Source of the DNA: Euborellia annulipes
Lineage: Eukaryota; Arthropoda; Insecta; Dermaptera; Anisolabididae
NCBI GenBank assembly: GCA_023213315.1
Contig: JAKCPI010001573.1
Coordinates: 1 to 64,000 of the forward strand
Length of the DNA: 64,000 nucleotides
Direction: 5' to 3'
In this document: positions 45,029 through 56,279 of the stretch, in pieces
Position numbering within the stretch: position 1 is the stretch's first letter
How the letters are laid out: every line of letters begins with the position of its first letter
Position numbers and translations under genes: made by a program
The notes under the pieces: model-generated
Seen by the model: only the letters and a program-made list of their open reading frames with translations
The model's database searches: none
Told to the model about the DNA's origin: nothing

Positions 45029-45270
45029 TGGCCCTCGGGGCTTGGTGTAGGGGTTAGCGTGCTAATCTCGTATACCAAAAGTCGCGGGTTCGGACCTCAG
45101 GCAGTCCGATGATTTTATTTAAGGCATTTGGATACCAAATGGCTTAAATAGAAATGCCTGGACCCCCAATAGATATATTTAAACATATGAGCATCGTTAA
45201 AATTCTTAAATGGCCTAAGTTGCCGAAAAGACTGTGTGAATGAGAAAAAAAGTGTGAATGTTAAAAAAAG
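45029..45270 (+). mobile_element. SINE S1 copy in Helitron
   Basis: Full copy flanked on both sides by TAA repeats, which hide the duplication. Confidence 0.82.
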
Positions 45271-45307
45271 TAATAATAATAATAATAACAACAATAATAA
45301 TTTTCCT

Positions 45308-45417
45308 TGGCCTCGGACTTGGCGTAGTTGGTAGCGTGCCTGCCTCGTATACCAAGGGTCGCGGGGATCGGACCCCAGTTAGTACGATGATTTTATTTAA
45401 GCCATTTGGATACTAAA
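45308..45417 (+). mobile_element. SINE S1 head only
   Basis: GGCGTAGTTGGTAGCGTGCC variant head to TTGGATACTAAA. The 3' half is missing. Confidence 0.75.
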
Positions 45418-45443
45418 AAAGAAAAAAATGTATTTTCATAATT

Positions 45444-45679
45444 GAATCGTTTATTTCAGAAAGAGCACATATCACATTTTTTTACAAACGGTTTTTTTTT
45501 ATGAAATGGGTTCTGTTGGTGTAGACACATTTGTTATTAAAAGGGCACATCTCTAAATGGTTTCTATGGACCACTTTTTGTCTGAAAAAGCCTAATGTTA
45601 CGAACATTCCACTACCAAACAAGTTTCTCCTGTAAAATTTTTAAAATGGGATATGTGCCCTTTCTGAAATAAACGATTC
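45444..45679. mobile_element. MITE with AATT flanks inside a Helitron
   Basis: GAATCGTTTATTTCAGAAAG and its reverse complement form the ends. AATT is duplicated at 45440-45443 and 45680-45683. The empty site TCATAATTAAG is preserved in the related Helitron at 35621-35631. Confidence 0.75.
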
Positions 45680-45755
45680 AATTAAGAAAAGGCGAGAGTC
45701 CGCCGCAGTAGGCCCCGAACCAGCTGGGGGGTCCAGGGGGGGGGGCCTAGGCGCG

Positions 45756-47363
45756 CAGTGACGGCGCTAGCTTATTCTCAGTGGGGGGGCAGGAGAGGGG
45801 CAAACTTATTACCAGGGGGGGCAGTCAATAAATATATAAGCTACATCAACAGAGAAACAAAACGGTATGACTCGTGGCACCGTTTTTTTTTTGATCTTAG
45901 GAACCGATAGAAGTTTCGGATTCGGCCAAATTTCAGCCGAAACTTCGCCCTGCCAGAAACCTGACTTTGAAAAGATGGGAAGATACTCGTATACTAAAAA
46001 AAAAACGTCGAGTGAAATTCGCACTTAAAAAAATATGGGGATTGACTTCCCCGAGACTTTCTCGTATGTTCTTTTGGAATTACGTCTGGGTGTGTGTGTG
46101 AACACGATTGCTTAAAAACCAAAGCAGCTAGATCGATGAAATTTGGTATATGCTCCTTACACTAAAATTGTAGATTTCTATCAACTTTTGGAGTAAATAC
46201 GTCACTTGGAAGTAGTACTTTACTTAAAAAGTTTTTTCAAAAATTTTGAAATTTTCAATTTTTTTGTTATATTATGATAAAATACTCTATTTTAAAAAGT
46301 TTTTATTCTTTGACATTTTTACGAAAACTGAATAGTTTTTGAAATAATCACAGAAGAAATAGAAAATATTCGTTAATTTTGATAAAAAATCAAAACAAAA
46401 TCATACAGGTGTCATTAAAAAAAAAAGGGTAAATATAAACAAATGAATTTGTGAAACAAATGAATTTATTTACTCCAAAAGTTGATAGAAATCTACAATT
46501 TTAGTGTAAGGAGCATATACCAAATTTCATCGATCTAGCTGCTTTGGTTTTTAAGCAATCGTGTTCACACACACAGACAGACAGACATAATGCCAAAAAT
46601 GGTTTTTTTGGACTCAGGGAGGTCTAAAACGTGGAGAAACATCAAAATCTCGAAGTCGAATTTTTTTACGATTACATAACTTTCTCTATACGAGAAAGTA
46701 AAAAGGTCAAATGATTTTCGCAAGAGGGAAAAATGGAAATTTTACTAAAAAAAAAGTTGAATTTTGTATAGAAAATTTTAAAAAAAAAGTTTAAAACAAT
46801 TTTCGATTTCGGTTACGGTTTCGGTCGAAACTAAAATTGAAGCCAAAATTCGGTTTCGGCTGAAAATCTTGTTTCTCAAAATGAGTATCAATTTCTTCTG
46901 AATCACTTGAGCTTGATTCATAGCTGGTGGATTTACACTTGTACCCGAAGAAGAAATTTTTTTTTAGATTGGGGCTCAATAAAGTTTGTTTTTTTTTTAA
47001 TTTAGGTCTTTTTCGGCATCGAAGGCCATTCAGACCCCTCTATTTATTTCAATTCGATTGGTAAAGTTATCGGATATTTTTTACTTTTCGATGACATTAT
47101 AATGGCACAAAAGAAAGATATTTACTCGACAAAAACTTGAGAGTAACTAAATTTATTTATTAAAATAAAGAATTAAAAAAAATAATCTTTCTTTTTTTCA
47201 TTGTAATAAAAAGCTTAAAAAATTACATTTTTTTAAGGAAAAATGAATAATTTTAGAAATTTTTTCATTTTGGTTTTCGAGCTGACTGGGGGGCATCCAG
47301 GGGGGCAGAGATCCTTGCCGGGGGGCGAATGCCCCCCCTAGCCCCCCCGTAGCGCCGTCACTG
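45756..47363. mobile_element. 1.6 kb non-autonomous hAT element
   Basis: CAGTGACGGCGCTAG...GTAGCGCCGTCACTG, with exact duplication TAGGCGCG (45748-45755, 47364-47371). It contains the A-like palindrome 46055-46705 and CGGTTTCGG-rich sequence. No transposase was recognised. Inserted in a Helitron. Confidence 0.9.
46055..46705. mobile_element. Palindromic relative of family A
   Basis: The start ACTTTCTCGTATG and the end CTATACGAGAAAGTA resemble family A 5' ends. The segment after the microsatellite (about 46083-46203) recurs inverted at about 46470-46585 and includes AGCAGCTAGATCGATGAAAT. The right side carries the family A-like GACTCAGGGAGGTCTAAAACG block. Hence two 5' halves are joined head to head around a central AT-rich region. 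It is nested in the hAT element 45756-47363. Confidence 0.6.
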
Positions 47364-47395
47364 TAGGCGCGCCTTCGGCGGGCGGCGAGGCTAGT

Positions 47396-47825
47396 AAAGA
47401 TAGGATTAGTTAAGCAAAATAACATGCTCCTCTCCCCTTTTTGTTAAATTCGTCAAAGCATGAATGGCCATTGTGATTGTTACAAATTAAAATAATAAGG
47501 CTTAATTAGACTAGCTTCGCTATTTGTCATTCGGTCAGGCTGTTCAGTGAGTGGTGGCCCCTCCTGGACGTTCCTTTTACTACTCTCAATTTAAAAAGTT
47601 AAAAAATTCTTTTGACTATAATTTACTCGGATTTTTTGAATTGAGTGAAGAAATTGTTCAACAGTAGTGGCATTTATACATATAAATTTTCTCTCAAATT
47701 TAAGTTCAATTATAAATCTCGACCACATGGAAATCACCAAAGAGCTGCAAATGGGACTTTCCAAAGTATTTCATTAGATTCATGAATAAAATTAGTTGCA
47801 TAAACAATTTATAGGTGAGATTTTA
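47396..47825. other. Unassigned AT-rich
   Basis: Nothing recognised between the Helitron end and the small palindrome. Confidence 0.4.
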
Positions 47826-48356
47826 TATTAATGAGAGGGTAAAAATGAGAAATGCAGCTAAGGACAGGGCCGGCGCAAGCTATTCTGCCGCCCTAGGCAA
47901 GATATTTTTTTGCGCCCCTCCCCCAAAAAAAAAAACTTTAAAAATTTAATTTGTCGCCCCCTCCTTAAAATTTTCTCTGATCTCAAAAATTTTTCTGCGA
48001 AAAAATTTACCAAAATTTTTTCCCGTCAGAAAAATTTTTTACCTTTTTTTTAGAGACACTAAATTTTTGCCGCCCGCGGAACCAAAATTTTTTCCCGTCC
48101 GAAAAAATTTTTTTTCCCGTGTGCCGCCTGCGGAACATTTCCTTTTGCGCGGAACCAAATTTTTTTTTCGGGTGCCGCTTGCGGAACCAAAATTTTTTTT
48201 TATTTTTCCCTTTTTGACGCCCTCTTCAGGTTGCCGCCCTAGGCTAGTGGCCGCCCCTGGCTAAGGATATTTCTTTATTTGGTTAATTCACACAGCTGAC
48301 GTTTCGGTTCCGTGATCCTTAGCTGCATTTCTCATTTTTACCCTCTTATTAAAATA
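47826..48356. repeat. Short PLE-like palindrome split by a hAT element
   Basis: GAGAGGGTAAAAATGAGAAA (47833-47852) is mirrored by the sequence at 48335-48354. The part next to the right arm has CTGACGTTTCGG (48297-48308), the minus-strand GAAACGUC signature. The hAT element 47865-48259 was inserted in the centre. Confidence 0.5.
47865..48259. mobile_element. hAT-type element, rich in TTTTCCCG words
   Basis: CAGGGCCGGCGCAAG...GGCCGCCCCTG, with exact duplication GCTAAGGA (47857-47864, 48260-48267). GCCGCCCTAGGC occurs at both subterminal positions. Confidence 0.88.
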
Positions 48357-48428
48357 AAATTAGTGTCGCCTTTCCCTCGGAATGACCAAGGCTGGAACAC
48401 GCTAAAATTTCCACTATATACAGTGATT

Positions 48429-48686
48429 AGTGGCGGATCCAGAGGTGTTTCTCGGGGGGGGGGGGGCGTAATCTGGTGTGACTGGTCGCACAACACACAA
48501 TTTTTTCTAATTTCGGTAATTTAAAGGCGCATTCTGTACTTGTTTGCCAGAATATAAATACAAATCAAATTTTTAAGTATTAATTTTTAAAATTTTACAT
48601 TAAAAATAAATTTTTTTTCGAAAAAAAGGTATTTTTTTTTTCAAATCTCGGGGGGGGTAAAGGGGGTAATTATGTATCCGCCCTTG
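48429..48686 (-). mobile_element. hAT-type MITE (family B), inverse orientation
   Basis: Starts AGTGGCGGATCCAGAGG and ends ATCCGCCCTTG. Flanks ACAGTGAT/ATAGTGAT agree at 7 of 8 bases. The captured A hairpin is at 48470-48550. Confidence 0.8.
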
Positions 48687-48689
48687 ATA

Positions 48690-49140
48690 GTGATTGATAC
48701 TATTAAACCTCTTTCAAACGTATTATTTATGGTATGTTTGATGAAAATCTTTTCTTATAAACTTGATTGGAATTAAATATTGCCTCTCCCTGTGCCTGCA
48801 GATGACTTAAAAGTTTTGATTTTTTTCCTTTAATAAAATAAAAAAGAGATTTATATGATTAACATTGAATTTATTTTTTATTTTTTATTCAAATTCGTCC
48901 CTCAAATATTGAATTTTTCCATTCCCATTTCATATTTTGATTTAAAATTCTAATTTATGATCTCGTTCTTTAATACATACATATAAATTTTAAAATGTAA
49001 ATTTTTAATATCAGCTTTATAATAAAGTAAAAAAAAAAAAAAAAAATCTCTTATTTATTCAGTAATAAATAAATAATTCATTTTTCAATATATTAAAAAT
49101 TTTTATATGATTCGCGTCAATTTGAACAGAGGCTACAAAA
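48690..49140. other. Unassigned AT-rich
   Basis: Poly-A at 49029-49048. No element or exon was seen. Confidence 0.4.
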
Positions 49141-49145
49141 ATCAA

Positions 49146-49830
49146 AAATCTGGTGTGACTGGCGCACAGCACACAACTTTCTCTTACCTTCGGTAATCGA
49201 AAGTTGTGTTCTGTGCTTGTCACACCAGATTTTTTGTGTCGACATGTATTTAGTTTCCGACAGTACGGTACATTCGATTTTCAAGATGTAAAATTTATAA
49301 GTATGGCAAAATGTTTATATTTTGTTACCATGGCAACCATTTCTCCTATCTTTTCTATGGAGAACAAGAGTAAAGTGGTCTTCAGAAGATTTCAATCACA
49401 AAATGAGAATATACATTTGAAAGAGCACCTAAAAAATAATTGATTTTTGAATTTAAAAAAAAATCGTTGGAGCAAATTTTGAGAAAATCGAAAAAAACTG
49501 AAAAATTGCATCAGTAAAGTGCTAGTACTTTTTGGCCAATTTTGTTGAAAAGCTTCGTGTCACGTCCCATGGGGGTGCCTAACTTAAATATAAAATTTCA
49601 ACCTCCTAGCTCTTTTCGTTCTTGAGATATTTTGTTCACAGACAGACAGATAGACACACACCCACCCACCCACCCACAGACAGACCATGTCGCGAAAACC
49701 ACTTTTTTGGACTCAGTGGACCTCAAAACATGTATATCCATCAAAATCTCGACATCGAATTTTTGACATGAAACCAATACTTTCTCTCTCTATATATTAA
49801 CATATATATAGAGGTAAGAGAAAGTAAAAA
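49146..49830 (-). mobile_element. Family A copy, complete
   Basis: 3' hairpin at 49146-49236 and 5' hairpin at 49782-49828. The microsatellite is GACA followed by a CCCA run (49636-49685). Confidence 0.8.
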
Positions 49831-49965
49831 GTTAAATAAAATTTCAATTTTCCCGATAATTATTGTTTGTTTGATTTTTTCTCTACTACGGGCTCTATGG
49901 CCACAAACACTGATCCAAAATAAACAAATTGCAATAACATTGATACACACAATACAAATAAAAAA

Positions 49966-50056
49966 TCTGGTGTGATTGTCACACAGCACTCAACTTTCTC
50001 TTACCATCGGTGTCAAAAGTTGTGTTCTGTCCTTGCCACACCAGATTTTTTATTTT
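49966..50056. repeat. Solo family A 3' hairpin
   Basis: Only the terminal palindrome (AATCTGGTGTGATTGTC...GCCACACCAGATT) is present, without family A body on either side. It is only 135 bases from the complete copy ending at 49830. Confidence 0.7.
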
Positions 50057-50549
50057 GGAATCGGAAAAATTGTATTAGAGGTGTCCAAAATTTAAAAAAA
50101 AAAGTGTAAAAATTTGGTTTTTCTTAACGTTATGCCGTTTGAGGGTTCACTAAAAAATGTATTTAAATTTTAAATGCTACTAACAAATATTATTTGTTTG
50201 GGAGGGGGGGGGGCGACATTCTTGTACCTCCGGGAGGGCGTCTATCTATGTAGTTACGTTTCTGGAAATAGCGTTTTGGTCTCTGTACAAGCCTATTGAA
50301 AATCCTATAAAGGACAAAATAAGAATATTGAATGAATGTCATCAGACATTTCCCATAAAGATTGCTCGTCGTGCCTCACCTCGATTACTGCTGCTTAGTT
50401 TATAATGAATGATCTATCTCGGGGGAGGGGCCTTGAATTCCTGTATTAGTTTTATTTTTGGAATTCCAATCCCTCAGCACATCACACCCTATTACAACAG
50501 ATTAGGTTGGCTAAAGCTTGAAAAGTAGACGTAGTTTTATATCTTAGGT

Positions 50550-50969
50550 CAGCGGTTCCCAACCCGTGGGCCGCGGCCCAGTTTTTTTTTTTTTTTTTTT
50601 AACTTTTCCCTAGCAAAACGAAATTTTTTTCGGGCTGAAAATTTTTTCCCTCTCGTAGAAATCATTTTAACTTTTTTTGAGAATGCTAAATTTTTTCCGC
50701 CCCATTTTTCGCTTGGAGGAAAATTTTTCTCCTTCATGTGGAAATCATTGACCGTTTTTTTTTTTTGTGAACGAGTCTCATCCCATCTTTTCAAACTCAG
50801 GTTTCGGCCGGTCGAAAGGTTCGGCTACTTTTTGGCCAAAACCAGGATTTTTGACCGAAACCGAATATTCAGTCGGTTCCTAAAAATTATATATGGTATA
50901 CACACTGGGCCTCAAAGTTTTTTTTGCGGAAAAAGTGGGCCGCACATCAAAAAAAGTTGGGAACCACTG
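50550..50969. mobile_element. hAT-type MITE (family D)
   Basis: CAGCGGTTCCCAACC...GGTTGGGAACCACTG-type ends, with flanks TCTTAGGT/TCTTAGGG (7 of 8). Inserted in LINE remnant sequence, which resumes on the other side. Confidence 0.85.
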
Positions 50970-51103
50970 TCTTAGGGTATTATGTGTTCAAAATCTTAAG
51001 TAAGAAAGGCCCTTTTATTTATTCAGTGAACTTAAATTAAAGAATTCGTACCGTACATCTCTAAAACTCTCAGGGTGAGTCCGCTGGATTTATAGATGCC
51101 GAA

Positions 51104-51558
51104 CAGCGGCGTAACTAGCCTTTGGGGGCGACATTCATGGAATACACAAATGAAAAGAATACATAAATATTTCTCTATACATTTCCTATGGGAGAAATCG
51201 TAACTTTAAGAATTAATAACTCAAAAAGTTATAGGAATTTCGGGATGAAAATAATTTTCCTGTAATCCCGAGAAGGTCCTCTTTATGCATATAAAATTTC
51301 ATTTCAAAATTTCAACGGGAAGTTGCCTAAATACAGCGTGACAGACCGACGGACATTAGTGAATTGTATATATAGATTTGAATCTCATTCAAGCTTTTTT
51401 TTTCTAATTTTTCTCAGGATTTGTGATATAAAACGAATTTATTATGAAATTTCAAAAAAAAAGCCGGAGATGTTGGGAAAAAGGGGATGCGCGAAGGGCG
51501 CCAAAAGCTTGATGCGCCTGGGGCGCGGGGGGGGGGGACCCACCTGGATACGCTACTG
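51104..51558. mobile_element. hAT-type element carrying a Helitron fragment
   Basis: CAGCGGCGTAACTAG...GGATACGCTACTG, with exact duplication ATGCCGAA (51096-51103, 51559-51566). Half of the interior is a Helitron 5' part (51134-51376). It splits the LINE remnant. Confidence 0.88.
51134..51376 (-). mobile_element. Helitron 5' half
   Basis: Matches 52995-53252 closely. The 3' hairpin and CTAG end are absent. It is inside hAT 51104-51558. Confidence 0.8.
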
Positions 51559-51644
51559 ATGCCGAAGCATCGAACCGCCACTTAAGACAGGTCGTTTGTT
51601 GTTCGAATCCATCAGGGTGTAGAACGGGGTCCCGGATGTCATAA

Positions 51645-52690
51645 GCCGATCACGAACTCTGGCCAACGCAAATTTTTTGATTATTTGTTGAATTAGCAGA
51701 GGGGCGCGATTGGCGGACGCTAATAAAGCAGAGGTGAGGAGGGAGATATTATGCTCCAGGATGAAATAGCCTCAGAGCATATAGAGACGTCTCACACGAG
51801 GAGAAATAGCTGCACAATGTCTTATTTTGACCTTTACTGGATCATGTAGATGACTTTTATCGAATCCGAAACATCGTCATATTAAATTAAAAAAAAAATT
51901 TCTGCTTCTCTCTCAGTTTACAAACCTTAAAGTTTCATTCAAAAAAAAAAAAACGGAATGATTTTTTTTCTCATTTTTTTTTTTTTTACCAAAATGCACC
52001 AATTATAAGAATTAAAAAAAAAAATCCCAATTCTGAAAATGATACGTGAAATTTAATGATTGCGTGACATCATTTTGATTTTTTTCGTAACAACTCCCTG
52101 TAGTAGTACTAATTCCTCAAGTTATTATTTGCAATCATCTCTCTCTCTCTCTGTTTCTTTTTACTCCAAGCTCAATTAATTTGACGCAATCAGTAGGTTC
52201 GTGATATGCATGGACCGGTCCATTTCCTGCCCCTCCTCTATATATATAGAGAGAGTATCTAGTGAATGAACTTGTTGGTGGTGGTGGTGGTGGATGTCGT
52301 TGTCTTGGAGGGTTCTTGGAGTGAACGGCCGGCCGGCCGGCCAACAACTTGCTTGCCTCTCTGTATTTGTGACTCTCTCCCTTGTCTGTGTGGCGCCCAT
52401 TCATATCAAGCAAAATCCCTCAGGGAGTTCTTTAAGCAGAATGAAAGAGTAGACTTGCTTGCTTTCTTGACAACTCGTTCGTTCCCACATAAAAAAAAAA
52501 AAAAAACTACGCATAGATGGAAATAATTAGGAATAATCTAAAAATATCTACATCTACAAATTTTTTTCTTTTTTTGTCGGTTTTAAACGGAAAACGATTT
52601 ATTTTATAGAAATTTTTTTTTTTTTTTAGTTAATTGAACTTTCTCTTTTTAAAAAATGTATGATAATAAAAATTTTGAAATAATATGTCC
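51645..52690. other. Unassigned, CpG-containing segment
   Basis: 52260-52430 has a GGT run, a GGCC run and normal base composition, unlike the AT-rich background. It might be a regulatory or untranslated exon region. No splice-consistent coding frame was recognised. Confidence 0.35.
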
Positions 52691-52696
52691 CAGGTC

Positions 52697-52805
52697 TAAG
52701 ACAAGGGGGCGTAATCTGGTGTGACTGATCGCACAGCACACAACTTTCTCTTACTTGCGGTAAATCAAAGTTTCATTATTGTTTATTGTCAGAATTTTTG
52801 TGTTA
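52697..52805 (-). mobile_element. Family B hAT fragment
   Basis: CAAGGGGGCGTAATCTGGTG shows the terminal CAAGGG joined directly to the internal A-hairpin part, so the G run and flank were deleted. The Helitron at 52806 cuts it. Confidence 0.55.
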
Positions 52806-53252
52806 CTAGCCGCGTCGCCCGCTTTCGGCGGGCTTCGCGCCTAGCCGGGGGGCTTCGCCCCCCTGGACCCCCCCTCCAGCTGGCTCGGGCCCGCCTGCGG
52901 CAGACCCTCGCCTTTTCTTAATTACGAGAACCGGTGGAGCCCGCCTTGGCATCTAGACAGGGGGGCTTCGACCCCCCATCATCTGGTTCGGGATTCATGG
53001 AATACACAAATGAAAAGAATACATAAATATTTCTCTATACATTTCCTATGGGAGAAATCGTAACTTTAAAAATTAATAACTCAAAAAGTTATGGGAATTT
53101 CGGGATGAAAATAATTTTCCTTTAATCCCGAGAAGGTCCTCTTTATGCATAAAAAAATTCATTTCAAAATTCCAACGGGAAGTTGCCTAAATAGAGCGTG
53201 ACAGACAGACGGACAGACAGACAGACGGACATTAGTGAATTATAAATATAGA
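52806..53252 (-). mobile_element. Helitron, complete small copy
   Basis: In minus orientation TC (53252-53251) to CTAG (52809-52806), with host A and T outside. The hairpin GGCGGGC/GCCCGCC-type lies at 52815-52840. A second GC-rich block (GGGGGGCTTCG) is duplicated at 52841-52850 and 52960-52970. Confidence 0.85.
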
Positions 53253-53645
53253 TTTTGAGGCGCCCACTTTTTTGGAATCAGGAATCCTCAAAACGAACAT
53301 TTCCATCAACATCCTCGGCATCGAATTTTTGACACGGATAATATTACGAATTTGACCGACTGGAATCGCTTACACCTGATTCGCTTTATCCTATATTTTC
53401 TTTTTTTTTTATGTTAAAGGATGTTTAAGGAAGGATCAGGGGGTTCTGTTAGTTAGAATATGTAGAAGGAAATTAGTAGGGGGCTCTCCCCCGAAAACGG
53501 TAAGTCGTGGGAGAAACGGACCTCATATTTTATTCAGGAGGTAATTATGTCGGGGCTCGAAAAAAAAAAATTTAATTTTGCCTACTAGTGTTATTTGAAA
53601 GTCATTTTGACTTGCCTCCTAAAAATGTAGGACTTTTTTTAGTTC

Positions 53646-54196
53646 AAAAAATCTGGTGTCATTGGTCGCACAGCACACAACTCTCTTTTACCCTTTGGCA
53701 AGAGAAAGTTGTGTACTGTGCTTGTCACACTAGATTTTTTGTGTCGAGATATATTTAGTTGCTCTTAGCACTTTAGTTCCAAACTTGTCCACGCGTTTCA
53801 TAGATGACGCTGAAATACGAACGCTTCCACATCAGTAAAGTGTACTTCAAACGATTTCCACGAAAAATTTCACTGAAATACTTTTTAAAGAGCATCTAAA
53901 AAATAGTTCATTTATGAATTTTAAACAAAATAGTTTTAGCGAATTTTGAGAAAATCGAGAAAAAACTGAAAAAAGTACATCAGTAAAGTACTAGTACTTT
54001 TTGGCCAATTTTTTTCAAAAGCTTATTTTCATCACTTGGATGGGGGACTAATTTAATTATAAAATTTCAACCTCGCAGCTCTTTTAGTTTCTGAGATATT
54101 TTGTTCACACACAGAGACAGACACAGAAAACCACTTTTGGATTCAGGAGGCCTTAAAACGTGAAGATCCGTCAAAATCTCGAATTTTTGACATGAC
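53646..54196 (-). mobile_element. Family A copy, 5' end lost
   Basis: 3' hairpin at 53646-53737, body of the subfamily with ATAGATGACGCTGAAATACG, and the conserved block to GACATGAC. A hAT MITE follows from 54219. Confidence 0.7.
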
Positions 54197-54218
54197 TTAC
54201 CATTTTGACAATCAATCA

Positions 54219-54477
54219 CAGGGGCGTATTTAAGGGGGCCGAGGGGGCCCGGGCCCCCCCCCCCCCGAAATTTCCCAAACACATATACATATATAGGGAT
54301 ATACAGACATAAGCGCAACAAATTTTTCCGCAGCATGGACAACTTTGGTTCCGCAATAGAAAAAATGTTCCACAAAAAATTTCGTGTGAAAAAAGTATAG
54401 TTTCTTAAAAAAAAAATTTCCCTCAGAAAAATTTTTGAGTTCGGGCCCCCCGAAAAAAATTTCTATATACGCCCCTG
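54219..54477 (-). mobile_element. hAT-type MITE (family C), inverse orientation
   Basis: Exact duplication ATCAATCA at 54211-54218 and 54478-54485. The interior matches 41112-41372 in reverse (TTTCCCAAACACATATACAT). Confidence 0.9.
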
Positions 54478-54584
54478 ATCAATCATATTATTAATAGTTA
54501 GGATCAGAAGGCCTTATTCAGTCCGTCCGTTGAAAGAAATAAATCATATATATATCTACAGTGGTTTAAACTTTCAAATTTAAA

Positions 54585-54770
54585 TTTACCGCAGCGCGGT
54601 AAAATGGAATGATAGTAAAAAAAAATAAAAGGTGAAAAATCATTCTTTCTAACCGTATATTCACCATAATTATACCTCTCAAGACAGAGGAGATATTCAA
54701 GTCACTAAACTTTTCCGTGCATGCCTCCCTAACGGCCATACATGCTTTGTTTGACGTTGTCACGTCAAAA
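54585..54770. repeat. Partner of 30965-31195
   Basis: Starts with AATTTACCGCAGCGCGGTAA. The sequence after 54770 (CTTCAATTCTCTCAACTCTC) is also found near 58070-58115. Confidence 0.65.
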
Positions 54771-54954
54771 AAAAATTTGGCTTCAATTCTCTCAACTCTC
54801 ATTTTAATTTTCATATCTATAAAAAATTTGAAATATTGAAAATAAAAAATTTTAATGACGCATATTGCATGCAGGTTTTCTAAAACTTGTACTTTGCAAA
54901 TAATTTTAATTCCATTAGATTTTATTAACTTGCCCACCAACCATAGGTTGGGCA

Positions 54955-55215
54955 GGGAAAGTTAATGTAATCGTAAAAAAATCGAAATTTTTCTGAAGCT
55001 GCCAAAATGTGTTTTGAGGTCCCCTGAATCCATTTAAGTAGTTTTTGGAATGATGTCTGTGTGTGTGTCTGTGTATGTCTGTGGTAATTTTTTTCGTCAA
55101 CGAAAACTCAAAACTATTAACCCAATTGTTTTGAAATTTTGCACACATAAACTAAAGGTAAAGGACAAGAACTGAAAAGCTTTTGGTAAACATCGGACCA
55201 TTAGGGGGCGCTCTA
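54955..55215 (+). mobile_element. Divergent family A-like element
   Basis: GAGGTCCCCTGAATCC, then a GTGTCT microsatellite, then an otherwise different body (TCAACGAAAACTCAAAAC). It shares only the block upstream of the microsatellite with family A. Confidence 0.5.
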
Positions 55216-55219
55216 GAGG

Positions 55220-56100
55220 GGGGCCAATATTTTGTTCTTAAATAACCTATAATTTTTTTTTTATATATTCAGAAACTAGACTTTCTCCCGAGTAAAATGA
55301 TATATAATATTTGTATCCTAATTTGTCATAAATTTGTTAAAAAATCATTTAAATTTCACAATTGTGCATAGCAACAGAGCAAAATCAAAACAAATAAACA
55401 AACGCGTTGCGTTATTTCTTTGAATAATGGGGGGGGGGCAAAGTTGTGCGCTCGGCTTATCCCACCCCTTTATTTTAAAATTGAAATCACACAAAATGTC
55501 TCAAATTATTTCGGAGTAACTACAGTAATTAAGAAAATTAAAATTATCATTACTCTTCATGTTGAGATCTTTTTTTTTTTAAATAGGATTATTAAGACTC
55601 GTGTTGAAAGAAGAGTGTGAGAGATTATATTTAATTTTATTATTTTTATATACCTTAATAAAAGGTATATAATTTATTAGCAAGTTCTATGTCTAGTTTA
55701 TTATCCATAATTTTATTTAAATTAATCTGAGAGTATATAATTAATATCTATGTTTACTTTACATAATCTATAACAAGTTTTTGCGAAAAAAAAATTCATG
55801 TTTTTTTGGGTTTTTATTTACATGGAAGGGGAGAGAATAATTTTTAAGATTTTTTTTTTTAGATTAGAAAAATATTAAACTTAATTAAGCCTTGAACCGA
55901 AATGAATGAAATTATTCTAATCGTGGAGAGGTCGCAAAATAATAAAACAAAATCACCTTGTTGAATCATTTATTTTAGTAACATAAATTTAAAAAAAAAA
56001 TAAAACCAACAAAAATAGAGATAATGTCTAATTTAAGTTCTCACAAATTATAGATAGATATCGCGTCGTGCAATTTGTAGTCAAAATTATTTAAAAGGAA
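55220..56100. other. AT-rich, unassigned
   Basis: G run at 55430-55438, otherwise low-complexity AT. Confidence 0.4.
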
Positions 56101-56228
56101 ACAATTAATTTAGTTAGCTCGCTAAATATATTTCGAAGTTTACTTGTATCAGGATTCAGATGGAATTGAATGAGTTATAATAACAAATTATTTTATACAA
56201 AAAATTTTTTTATTTTTCAGGAATTATA

Positions 56229-56279
56229 ACCATGACGACTGGTTTGTGCAAATTTCTCAGTTTCGGTCACCATCATCAG
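56229..56279 (-). ncRNA. Degenerate hammerhead-like motif, left arm of palindrome
   Basis: On the minus strand CUGAUGA (56273-56279) and GAAA (56261-56264) are retained, but stem II is reduced to a few bases. It is the deleted partner of 57357-57415. Confidence 0.4.

Larger units (their letters stand above)
44897..47394 (+). mobile_element. Helitron, 5' truncated, with four nested insertions
   Basis: The body matches 35478-35640 from GTTACGATTTCTCC onward. The end GGCGGGCGGCGAGGCTAG is at 47377-47394, followed by T. Insertions: SINEs near 45029-45270 and 45308-45417, MITE 45444-45679 and hAT 45756-47363. Confidence 0.8.
50270..51640 (+). pseudogene. LINE reverse transcriptase remnant split by two hATs
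   Basis: Pieces in changing frames read LVVPHLDYCCLVYNE (near 50365-50415), HTLLQQIRLAKA or TPYYNRLGWLKLEK (50485-50527) and KGPF(I)YSVNL (51007-51030). DLQMPKHRTAT follows across the hAT at 51104-51558, then RSFVVRIHQ (51590-51620). These are the thumb and tail motifs of LINE RTs in the correct order. Stops and frameshifts make it inactive. Confidence 0.65.

Noticed and set aside
52135..52526. Overlapping frames in a GC-richer segment
   Set aside because: Codon content follows GGT, GGCC and CT repeats, and no splice-consistent conserved protein was recognised.
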